Below, in pieces: positions 12,053 through 22,807 of a stretch of 64,000 bases of DNA. The DNA comes from Portunus trituberculatus (Eukaryota; Arthropoda; Malacostraca; Decapoda; Portunidae). Every line of letters begins with the position of its first letter. Positions within the stretch are counted from its first letter, which is position 1. The stretch is taken from NCBI RefSeq assembly GCF_017591435.1, contig NC_059301.1, positions 38,085,159 to 38,149,158 on the forward strand, written 5' to 3'. The position numbers and the translations under genes are program-made. The notes beneath the pieces were generated by a model that was given only the letters and a program-made list of their open reading frames with translations, made no database searches and was not told where the DNA came from.

Positions 12053-12682
12053 GTTACAAGTATTTTTCTTAATTAAAGTAAGTGATTGCAAACACAATGT
12101 CACCAGCAGGAACTTTACCATCTGCTTCAAGTTTTCTATCGTGTTTTGTAGTGAATAAATTATTCTCATATATTTTTACGTAAATCATGTGACCATTTCG
12201 TCTCGTTGACTGCGTTCCAAAGCCAGTGACTATAGGTGACGAGAATACACGTAGTCGTACTAGCCCTGCTCCGTAATATGCATGTATTAGACGTGACCAT
12301 AACTCGTCATTCCTCTGTCTCACCGAGAATCAGCCTTTGACTACACTCCTGTTTTGTCCTTCAAGAGCGTCACAGTGTCAAATTTTGGTGTGACTCTTAC
12401 TGCATATCATCTCATCAAGATTTCCAAGAAGCGAACAGTTACTGAAGAACATTGTGTGATGCAGGAAAAGTGGAAAATATCTTACTTTTTTGCTGAAGTG
12501 AATGGAAAACCAACTTGTTTGATTTGCAACCAAATTATAGCGGTGTCAAAAGAATATAACATTCAGCGACATTACACAAGCACTCATGCTTCAAAATATG
12601 ATGTGTATAGTGGAAAACTTTGTGAAGAAAAAAGTAAAGACGCTAGAACAGTCTCTCAAAAGGCAGCAGTCAGTGTATTAGC

Positions 12683-13109
12683 CAGGGGTGTGGAGTCGGA
12701 TTTTCAAAAATGCGACTCCGACTCCGCTTTTTTTTTTTTTTTTTTTTCATCAGGGATGGTGGCCAAGGGAAAAGATTAAACAAAAAGCCCGCTAGTTGCC
12801 ACAACCAAAGCAGACGAAAGTTAAGAGAATCAATACTTACATATTTTCGAGTCAATCCATAATAAAAGTGTACTTGACGATTATATAATTATCATAAATT
12901 AATAAAAATTATCTTTATATGTAATGCTTGATTGGACACATCCTCCACAAAGTCGATTTCTCCCAATTCGTAGGAATCTCCATGAAGTGGAATCTTTACT
13001 CGAAAATTTATCACATAAAGGAGTCGGAGTCGCTCATATTTTTACCGACTCCGACTCCGGCCAAAAGTAGCCGACTCCTCGACTCCTCGACTCCGACTCC
13101 ACACCCCTG
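12683..13109. mobile_element. hAT MITE, 427 bp, with 8-bp target duplication
   Basis: The ends CAGGGGTGTGGAGTCGGA and its exact complement are perfect 18-bp inverted repeats. The flanks carry GTATTAGC at 12675-12682 and 13110-13117, an exact 8-bp duplication. The subterminal DNA repeats GACTCC units near both ends, and there is a T22 run near 12728. There is no coding capacity. It sits inside the transposase reading frame of another hAT element, so it is younger. Confidence 0.92.
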
Positions 13110-14429
13110 GTATTAGCGTGTTCATGAAGCCAGTGACACAGCAGTACGGGCAAGTTATAGGATTGCACAGGAAATAGCTGTCATCTAAACCATTTTCAGA
13201 AGGGGACTTTATAAAGAAATGCATGATGATGGCCGCAGAAGATATTTGCCCTGAAAAACATAGATAATTTGCAAACATAAGCCTTTCAAGACATACAGTT
13301 GCAGAAAGAATAAATGAACTGTCAGAAAATCTTAATAGTCAGCTCAAAGAAAAAGTTGCTAAATTTGTAGCATTTTCTGTAGCAATCGATGAAAGTACAG
13401 ACATTACTGACATAGCACAACTAGCAGTGTTCATACGTGGTGTTAATGAAAATATGCAGGTAACTGAAGAATTTGTGGAATTAGTACCAATGAAAGGAAC
13501 AACAACGGAGGATGGTATATTTGTGAGTCTGACAGGTGCATTTGATAGGTTAGGTGTTGACTGGAAGAAAACTGAGTCTGACAACAGATGGAGCATATCA
13601 AATGGTTGGTAGAAAGGCTGGCGTGACAGCAAAGTTAAAGGAAAAACTACTCACTCTGAATTCAGACCATCAAATTCACAGTGTTCATTGCACAATTCAC
13701 AGGGAAGTGCTTTGCAGTAAAATATTAAAGATGGATCACGTTATGGATGTTGTTGTCAAGGCAATAAACTTTATACGAGCGCGAGGTCTGAACCACAGAC
13801 AGTTCAACTGCCTATTGGAGGAAACTCATTCTCACGGTCTGCCTTATCACACTGATGTTCGTTGGTTAAGCCGGGGAATTGTGCTGAAGCGTTTTTATGA
13901 ATTAATAAGTGAAATACAAAGTTTCATGCATAACATAGGAAATGTCCAGGAACTGAAAGACTATGATTGGCTTCAAGATTTAGCCTTCATGGTAGATATG
14001 ACAGAACACTTGAATTTGCTCAATACAAGACTGCAAGGTCGCAATAAATTGGTGACAGACATGCATGAGTCCATTCGTGCTTTTGAGGTGAAGCTCAAAC
14101 TTTTTGAATGTCAACTAGCAGCGAATAATGCTGCACACTTTCCTACACTGAAATCATTGCAAAGCACACCTGAGTTTCGTGGAATTATCAGCAGAGAAAA
14201 AAGTACTGCAACATGATTTCCAAGTTACTGAACGAATTTAGAGAAAAATTTGCAGTCTTAACCCCTTCGCGCTGGATGTTAAAAAAGCCCGCCTGTATGA
14301 TATACGGGTAGTAGTGCCCGCCGCTGGAAACTCGTGCAAGCTTGTCATACTTGTCATCTTTGTGTATTATGCTGCTATTTTTTAGTCACTATATCGCCTT
14401 CGAAGAGGAAAGTGGACGCTTTTCTCTTT

Positions 14430-14926
<497 letters not shown>

Positions 14927-15114
14927 GAACAGTCTATGCCATTGGGTAATTTTAGACACAAGGCGGGACGCATGTAGCTTATCTTTAGTGATTGGTGGAG
15001 ACAAGGATGGTGGGAGGAGCACTAGGATTTCAAAGACAGCATACGGCGTGTGTAGTTGGTATCCAACACACTATATGGGACAACTGAACTGAAGAAAGCT
15101 CAGAAAAGAAATAT

Positions 15115-15175
15115 GACGCCTACGTAGGCATCACCGTATATGCTACTGGGGCTTCATGACGCCTACATAGGCGTC
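15115..15175. repeat. Pair of 18-bp near-palindromes, GACGCCTACRTAGGCGTC
   Basis: GACGCCTACGTAGGCATC at 15115-15132 and GACGCCTACATAGGCGTC at 15158-15175, each followed by ACCGTAT. They lie just inside the right end of R1 and recur at 63650-63667 and 63693-63710 in R2. Each can form a hairpin or bind a dimeric protein; no function is shown. Confidence 0.8.
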
Positions 15176-15639
15176 ACCGTATTCGAAATCCTTTCGCTGT
15201 AAATCCTGATGAGACACCAGAGGATATTCAGTTAGAACTAATTGATCTTCAGTGTAATTCTGCGTTGAAGGAAAAGTTCTCAAGTGTTGATATTGGTACA
15301 TTCTATCAATATGTTGGGCCAAGATATCCTCGAATCAAATGTTTGACTTCAAAGATTATGTCAATGCTCAGCAGTACCTATGTCTGTGAGCAACTCTTCT
15401 CACTGATGAACTTGAACAAGTCTGGACTTAGGTGTCGGCTCACTAATGAACACCTCAACTCAACACTGAAAGTAGCCATTGCTCAATCTCTGGCGCCAAA
15501 CATAGACGAACTTGTACAGACCAAGAGATGCCAAGTTTCTGGGAGCAGCACGACCAGGAATTAAGGTAAATGATGCTTCCTTTTCTTTACTGGTTTATCT
15601 TTTGGTTACGTGTGTGGAAACGCGAATGAAGGTAGAATA

Positions 15640-15656
15640 TATTATCATTTTTATTA

Positions 15657-15687
<31 letters not shown>

Positions 15688-15765
15688 GATTATTATTATC
15701 ATTATTATCATATAATTACCCATTATTATTATTATTATCATTATCATCATTATTATATAATTACC

Positions 15766-15810
<45 letters not shown>

Positions 15811-15838
15811 TGTTATTATTATTATTAATATCATTATG
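15640..15838. repeat. (TTA)n/(ATT)n imperfect microsatellite
   Basis: About 200 bp of TTA/ATT repeats with interspersed TCA and two ATAATTACC interruptions. It lies between the hAT transposase stop and the hAT right end. Confidence 0.9.
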
Positions 15839-15919
15839 GTCATACATGATTATCTGGCCCGCACACTGAATGTGAAGGTGAAATCTGGCCCCTTGGGGTA
15901 AATGAGTTTGACACCCCTG

Positions 15920-15927
15920 TCTTAGGT
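15920..15927. repeat. hAT target-site duplication, right copy
   Basis: TCTTAGGT immediately follows the hAT right terminus CACCCCTG and is identical to 5473-5480. Confidence 0.85.
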
Positions 15928-16584
15928 GGTACATATATAACTATGATTTTCCTTTTTCCTAATTCCTTTGTTTTGATTATTACTCCCATTACTTCAATCT
16001 TGCCCTCACCATATTGCACATCCTCCACACATATATTATCATGAACCATTACTAGCACTCCTCCTCCCCCTTTATCCTTCCTGTCTCTTCAACTATTATA
16101 TCCTTCTTCTTTAAAATTAATATGAATCACCACTCTTAGTTTTGTTTCAACAATGCACATTACAATCAGGTTTTTCTCTTTCAAATAATTCTTAAACTCC
16201 ATCACACTGGATAACAATTCATCTATATTAGTCTAAGTCACCCTTAATTTCTTGCCTCCTCCACGACCTCTTCTTTCTTCCGTAGATAACACTTCTGTCT
16301 CATATCCAGAACCCTTCAGTAGAAAATCTTTTTCACAATCTATCCTTATCACATTCTTTTTCCTTAGCTTCATTTTTTAGCACTCTTTCTTTTTACTTCT
16401 CCTCTAGGTTCATATCTCTTTTTATCCAAATATCTTAATGTTCAGTATCATCGGCCAGCTTCCCTTTCCGTGTCATAATTTCCTCCACTGCCACTTGGGA
16501 ACTCATTCTCACTTTTATTGTTCTCTTAACTCCCTCACTAAATCTTTCAAACCTAATCACTTCCTCTACCTCCTGTCTAGTTTT
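15928..16584 (-). mobile_element. LINE family D copy 1, 5' part (endonuclease start and ORF1 end)
   Basis: Continues the D1 element across the hAT insertion. The minus strand reads the YVPPKT-type strand of the endonuclease and ICVEDVQYGEGKIEVM (about 15930-16058). The N-terminal endonuclease region, the ORF1 C-terminal IKRD-type segment (near 16400-16440) and an RRM-like part follow. It stops at 16584 inside ORF1. There the near-3' region of another D copy starts with no (TG)n between, which looks like recombination between copies rather than a clean insertion. Confidence 0.75.
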
Positions 16585-18782
16585 CTTTAAAGTTATGCAC
16601 ACTATGTGCTATAACAATTCCATTATCCAATGCATTCCATCTTTCCACCATTCTGTGTGGAAAACTTTATTTTCTAATATCCTTCACACACTACCTCATC
16701 CTAATCTTCTTTTCATGTCATCTTGTCCTTCCATCTTCTTCTGTCAACAGCACCAAGTCTTCTTTGTCTATCTTTTCAATATCATTTACTATCTTATACA
16801 TTGTTATTAGGTCACTGCGTTCTTTTCTATCTTGTAAGATTAGCAGTCCCATTTCCTTCAGTCATTCTTCATATGTGAGGTCCTTTAATTCCAGCACCAT
16901 CTTTGTAGCAACCTTCTGTATCCTTTTTAGAGCTCAGAGACCATACCACTTCTGCATATTCCAGCCTTGGGCTTGTGATGATTTTCTTTCATCATATCTT
17001 TATCCATGTAATGATAGTCCAAATATCTTGCTTTTATGTTTAAAAGGGCTCAGATTTTCTGTATGATCACTCCAATATCTTTTTCCTCTTTAGCCTCCAT
17101 TATTTGTTCCTCTATCATGAAATAGTTCCATAACGGTCTTCTCTTACTCTTTCCTAGTTCCATTACGTGACATTTCTTGGCATTAAACTCCAATATCCAG
17201 TTCCTGCTCCAGTCACAGATCTTGTTTAAATCTTCCTGCAACAGCATACAGTCCTCTCTGGTTTTTATAACTCTTAGCAATTTTGCATCATCTGCAAATA
17301 TATTCATATAACTATTTATCCCAATGTGAATGTCATTTACATAAACTTGAAACATAATGGGGGCTAACACTGACCCTTGTGGCACTCCACTAGTTACTTT
17401 ACCCCAAGACGAGTATGTATCTCTGATCACAGTTCTCATTTCCCTATCCTTTAAATAATCTCTTGTCCATTCGAGCAAGGTTCCTTGCAGTCCTCCTATG
17501 TTCTCTAGTTTCCAAAGTAGTCTTCCATAAGGGACTTTATCAAAAGCCTTTTTTCCAGGTATAATGTTTACCCATCCATCTCTGTTTTCAAGTCCTACAA
17601 TAACTCTCTAGTAGAAGCTTAACAAGTTTAATACACATGACCGCCCTGTCCTGAAACCCAAATTGTCTGTTTGATATGACTTGCTCCTCTTCTAGAAATT
17701 TAACCCATTTTTCTTTGATAATTATTTCACATAAGTTCCCTACGACACTTGTAAGTGACACTGGTCTGTAGTTTAGTGGTTCAGTTGCCTTTCCTCCTTT
17801 AAATATCGGTATTACATTGGCTGTCTTCCACTCTAGTGGAACTTTCCCTTCATTTATTGAACTTGTAATTATTTCCCAAATTGGATCCAGTAATTGTTCT
17901 TTACATTCTTTTAACACCCAGCCTGATACACCATTTGGCCCCATTGCTTTTCTGACTTCCAACTTGTCCAGTAATCTTCCAATATCCTTTTTGTGCACTG
18001 CAATCTCCTGTAATCCTTGGCAATCCAATGTCCTATTAGGTTCTGTGAAATCATCTTCTGCAGTGAATACCGTTTTGAAGCTCTCATTCATTATTTCACA
18101 CATTTCCTTTTTTGTTTGGTATGTCTTCCCTTCTCTAATTATTTTTTCAATTGTTTCCTTGTTCTTTGTTTTGCCATTTATAAACTTGTAGAAAAGTTTG
18201 GGTTCATCTTTGCCTTTATCCACTACATCTTTCTCAAAATATCTTTCTTCCTCTCTCCTTACTCTAACATATTCATTTCTAGTATCTTTGTACTGCCGTC
18301 TGTTATAGTCATTTCCCTGCTGTAAGAGTTTCTTCCACGTTTTATCTTATGCCTCTTTTTGCTTGTATGCATCTAGCATTGTACCAAACATGTATTTTTT
18401 TCTGAACTCTATAAACAGGAAGAAACTTTTTTATTCCTTCATTGTATTTCTGTAAGAATACATCATATTTCCCTTGTACAGTCTTTTGGTACATAATATT
18501 ACTCCACTCAATATCAGCAAAATATATCCTTAATTTTTCAAAACCCGCTCTTGCATAATTTAATCTCTCTCCTTTATAGTCCTCTCTGTAACTTATCTCA
18601 TCTTCCTCCTGCATTTGCATCTCTAATGTCACATGATCACTTCTCCCCACTGAACTAAGGTATTCTCTGATTGGATGGGGCTCTGGTTTCTTTGTGAAAA
18701 CTAGGTCAGCAACAATGGTTCTTCTTCCTCCCTGTACCTTGTTGACTCCTCCACCCACTGGTCCATTGTATTAACCATAGTC
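16585..18782 (-). mobile_element. LINE family D copy 2 (CR1-like), 3' part
   Basis: It lacks the last 100 bp or so of the 3' end (no ACCTAGTTGT tail). It encodes the C-terminal region and then RT. The frame 17050-17478 contains SGVPQGSVLAPIMFQVYVND and IFADDAKLL (near 17285). The frame 17588-18223 contains MGPNGVSGWVLKECKEQLLDP, PLNYRPVSLTSVV and ISNRQFGF. 18342-18758 is the linker and endonuclease end with RSDHVTLE. It is interrupted at 18782 by LINE G with its inverted flank, and resumes at 20437. Confidence 0.8.
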
Positions 18783-18962
18783 TGACCTAGTTTTCACAAA
18801 GAAACCAGAGCCCCATCCAATCAGAGAATACCTTAGTTCAGTGGGGGAGAAGTGATCATGTGTGACATTAGAGATGCAAATGCAGGAGGAAGATGAGATA
18901 AGTTACAGAGAGGACTATAAAGGAGAGAGATTAAATTATGCAAGAGCGGGTTTTGAAAAATT
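18532..18962. repeat. Inverted repeat, arms of about 178 bp, 74-bp spacer
   Basis: 18783-18962 is the reverse complement of 18532-18708 with only small indels (one extra G, one extra TG pair). The right arm abuts the 5'-truncated start of plus-strand LINE G. It is therefore an inverted copy of the LINE D2 flank created at the G insertion junction. Confidence 0.9.
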
Positions 18963-20436
18963 TAGATTAATTAGAGATACCCAACATGGCTTTAGATCAG
19001 GGAGGTCCTGTCTTACAAATTTGCTTGATATCTTAGAATATATTACCAAGGAGTTAGATGATGGAAATAGCATAGATGTTATATATCTAGATTTTAGCAA
19101 GGCGTTTGATAAGGTACCGCATAGGAGGCTAGTGTACAAATTGAGACTACATGGGATAGGGGGTAGGTTAGTTGATTGGATTAGTGAATGGCTTTCTGAT
19201 AGGAAACAGAGAGTAATATTAAATGGGGCAATGTCTGAGTGGAAGGAAGTGGTTAGTGGGGTACCCCAAGGATCAGTGCTAGGATCTCTTCTTTTCTTGG
19301 TGTACATTAACGATTTAGATATAGGAATTAGTAGCAAAGTATCAAAGTTTGCAGATGATACTAAGATAGCATGTGCAGTACAGGGTGAAAAGGACAATTA
19401 CAGAATACGAGACCTGGACAGGCTGATAGCATGGGCAGACAGGTGGCAGATGGAGTTTAATTCTAAAAGTGTCAGGTTATGCATTTAGGTAAAGACAACA
19501 CAAACTTTAACTATGAGATGGAGGGATGTTGGCTAGAGGCAGTAGAGGAAGGAAAGGATTTAGGAGTAGTGATAGACAGGACTATGAAATTTTCAAAGCA
19601 ATGTTTAGAAGCAAGACATAGGGCAAATAGGATCCTGGGTTTTATAAATAGAAATGTTAGTTATAAAAGTAAGGAAGTGGTGCGTAGCTTATATAATTCC
19701 TATGTTAGGCCCCATTTAGAGTATTGCATACAGGCCTGGTCACCCCACTATAGGCAGAATATCAACATGTTAGAAGCAATTCAGAAAAGAGCAACTAGGA
19801 TGATACCAGCATTAAAGCACCTGGAGTATAGAGATAGATTAAAGGAATTAAACATGTTTTCATTTGAGAGGAGATGTATAAGAGGGGATATGATAGTTAT
19901 TTAAAATGTTCTCAGATAAAAACTACATAGATGTGAGATCTTTCTTTACCTTAGAGGAGGGAAGTAGGACTAGAAATCATGGCAGGAAGATTAGAAAGCA
20001 AGGCTGCAGGTTAGATATAAAAAAATATTTCTTTAGTCATAGGGTGGTAGACTTCTGGAATGCATTGCCAGAGACGGTTGTAAATAGCACTAGTTTGACA
20101 ATGTTTAAAAACAGATTAGATAAGCACTTAAATTTATTAGATTTATAATTATGTATAGCACTGCATGATAGTTTTTATAAGAAATTTATTATAGTTAAAC
20201 AAGACATGATCCCCATGTATGGGGACCACAAATTGTAGAGGATTTTGCTGCAGGACTTAGCCCTGTTAATGGGCCAAATATTTAGAATTAGTATATAATG
20301 TATTGTGTACTTGTAAGTATATCTTTAAGTACTGATGACGAGGTCGCTGTGCGACTGATACAGGATAACCTAGATGAGCCCTGGTGGCCCTTTGTTATCC
20401 TATTATTTATGCTATGTTATGCTATGCTTATGCTAT
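18963..20436 (+). mobile_element. LINE G (CR1 clade-like), 5'-truncated, plus strand
   Basis: The RT frame 18963-19488 contains TQHGFRSGRSCLTNLLD, VIYLDFSKAFDKVPHRR (19103-19123), VVSGVPQGSVLGSLLFLV (19255-19275) and KFADDTKIA (near 19348-19362). After one frameshift, 19479-19904 carries EEGKDLGVVID and RSLYNSYVRPHLEYC. After a further break, 19906-20148 has the C-terminal region ending FKNRLDKHLNLLDL and a stop. About 290 bp of 3' UTR ends in a TATGCTATG-rich tail near 20395-20436. It is the best preserved RT here apart from families E and H, and is split only by two small lesions. It is inserted into LINE D2, which continues from 20437. Confidence 0.88.
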
Positions 20437-21856
20437 GTCTACTGTAACACTTTCTCGCTCCACTGCCCAGCATTATCCATTACTTCCATCTCTCTCCAGT
20501 TTATTTTTTTACAGTTAAAGCCTCTAACTAAGAGTACGTATTCTTCTATCTCTTTTTATCATGTTATCTAGGCACTTTATCACTTCTCTTTGCATATATG
20601 TATGTTGTTCTGATCCTCATGTATTAGTCATTGGTGGAACATATGTTACTATAATTTTTCTTTTCTTCAAATCTTCTGTTCTGATTGTTACTGCCATTAC
20701 TTCCACTTTGTCCTCACCATATTGAACATCCTCCACACATATATTATCATGAACCATTATTAGCAATCCTTCTCCCCCTTTATCCTTCCTGTCCCTCCTC
20801 TAGGTATTATATCCCTCCTCTTTGAAGTTGACATGGATCTCTGTTCTAAGTTTTATTTCAACGATGCACATTACATCTGGCTTCTTCTCTTTCAAATAAT
20901 CCCGAACTTCCATAATATGCTTGATAACAACCCATCTATGTTAGTATAAGTCACTCTTACTTTATTGCCTCCTCCACGACCTCCTCTTTTTTCCTTAGGT
21001 ACCACTTCTTCAGTCTCATATCCAGAACCCTCCAGTAAAAATTCTTCTTCTCTATCTCTGTCCTTTTCTCGTTTTTTCCTTAGCTTCACTTCTTAGCACT
21101 TTCTCCTTTTCCCTTTTCCTCTAAGTTCATATCTCTTTTTATCCATATATCCTTGTGCTCAACATCATCAGCCAGCTTCTCTTTTCTAGCCATAATTTCC
21201 TCTACAGCCACTTGAAATCTCATTCTCACCTTCATCGGGCTCCTGGCCCCTTCACTGTATCTTAACAGCCTGATCACTTCCTCCACCTCCTGGTCAAATT
21301 CTTGTGTGCTGTCTTGTACTCATTTGATAACAGTTTGGCCAATTCTCTTTCTTCACGTTCTCTAGTGAATTTATTTGGATTTTTCTTTTCCTTCATCCCA
21401 TAAATCATGAAGCATTTTCTCTTTGTCCACTGCATCCCGCACCAAATCATCTTTCTCTTTAATAACTTTGATTACAGCGACTCGTGTTTTCCTGAATTTG
21501 TTTCCTTACCACTTCTGAAAATTTGACTTTTTCCTCTTCTTGCTCCTGTTTCCATTCATTTCTTAGCTCCTCCAACTTATCACCTACTCCACCTTCTGCC
21601 CTGTCTGTAATCCCAACCTGCACTTTAGCCTACAAAGTCTTTGAAGAGCTTTCATAATTTTGACATGTGGTTTTTAGAACGTCATTTTGCTTTCTTATTT
21701 CCTGAATCTCCTCTTTCAATTCCTGATTTATTGTGATAACTTTCTCACATTCAGCTACTCTCAATTTCAGGGCTGTGTTCTCCGTTATCAGTCGGTCTTG
21801 TTTGTCCATGAGACTAGACATCACCTTCTTCATATATCTTAATTCCCTTTCAATGT
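20437..21856 (-). mobile_element. LINE family D copy 2, 5' part (endonuclease and ORF1)
   Basis: Resumes D2 after LINE G. The endonuclease N-terminal region includes KVRVTYTNIDGLLSSI (20892-21089). The ORF1 C-terminal domain lies at 21086-21286 (MKVRMRFQVAVEEIMARK, then IKRDMNLEEK). A coiled-coil ORF1 N-terminal segment (21630-21833) is rich in heptad Leu and Glu/Lys. It ends at a short (TG)n (21857-21865) that leads into the 3' end of D3. Several frameshifts are present. Confidence 0.75.
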
Positions 21857-21865
21857 TGTGTGTGT

Positions 21866-22717
21866 ATTTACCTAGTTGTATTTACTTAGTTGTATTGTAC
21901 AGGGTTCGAGTGGGGCTCATAGTGTCCTGTCTCCATATCTCCATTTATCTAATTTTTCTTTAAATTTATGTACATTATGTGCTGCAACAATTCCATTATC
22001 CAATGCATTCCATTTTTTCACCGTTCTGTGTGGAAAACTGTATTTTCCAACATCCTTCACACACTGCCTCATCCTGATCTTCTTTTCATGTCCTCTTGTC
22101 CTTCCATCCTCTTCCGCCAACAGCACAAGGTCTTCTTTGTCTATCTTTTCCATATCATTTACTATCTTATACATTGTTATTAGGTCCCCTCGTTCTCTTC
22201 TATCTTGTAAGGTTGGCAGTCCCATTTCCTTCAGTCGTTCTTCATATGCGAGGTCCTTTAATTCTGGCACCATCTTTGTAGCAATCTTCTGTATCCTTTC
22301 CAGTTCTCTTATATCTTTTTTTAGAACTCATAGACCAAATCACTGCTGCATATTCCAGCCTTGGGCGTATCATGCTTGTGATGATTTTTTTCATCATATC
22401 TTTATCCATGTAATGAAATGTCACTCTTATATTAGTCAGCATCCTATATGATAGTCCAAATATCTTATTTATGAGTTTTATCAGGGCTCAGGTTTTCTTG
22501 TATGATCACTCCAAGATCTTTTTCCTCTTTAGTCTTCATTATTTGCTCCTCTCCCATCAGATAGTTCCATACCGGTCTTCTCTTACTCTTTCCTAGATCC
22601 ATTATATGACATTTCTTGGCATTAAACTCCAATTTCCACTTCTTGCTTCATTCATAGATCTTATTTAAATCTTCCTGTAGTAGTATACAGTCCTCTCTGG
22701 TTTTGATAACTTTTAGC

Positions 22718-22720
<3 letters not shown>
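21866..22720 (-). mobile_element. LINE family D copy 3, 5'-truncated
   Basis: The 3' end carries two ATTTACCTAGTTGT-like units. It encodes the ORF2 C-terminal region (21917-22273, with ERLKEMGLPTLQDRRERGDL) and the YMDKDMMKKIITSMIRPRLEYAA-type segment (22242-22442). It is cut at 22720 in the region after FADD, and (TG)n begins at the next base. Confidence 0.85.

Positions 22721-22805
<85 letters not shown>
22721..22805. repeat. (TG)n between LINE D3 5' end and LINE A2 3' end
   Basis: About 42 uninterrupted TG units, bounded by D3 coding remnant on the left and the A2 tail ATTTACCTAG on the right. Confidence 0.95.

Positions 22806-22807
<2 letters not shown>

Noticed and set aside
17817..18191. 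Plus-strand open frames such as 4354-4728, 7456-7764, 17817-18191, 29967-30230 and 49529-49783
   Set aside because: They are antisense to LINE ORF2 on the minus strand; the minus strand shows the RT and endonuclease motifs.
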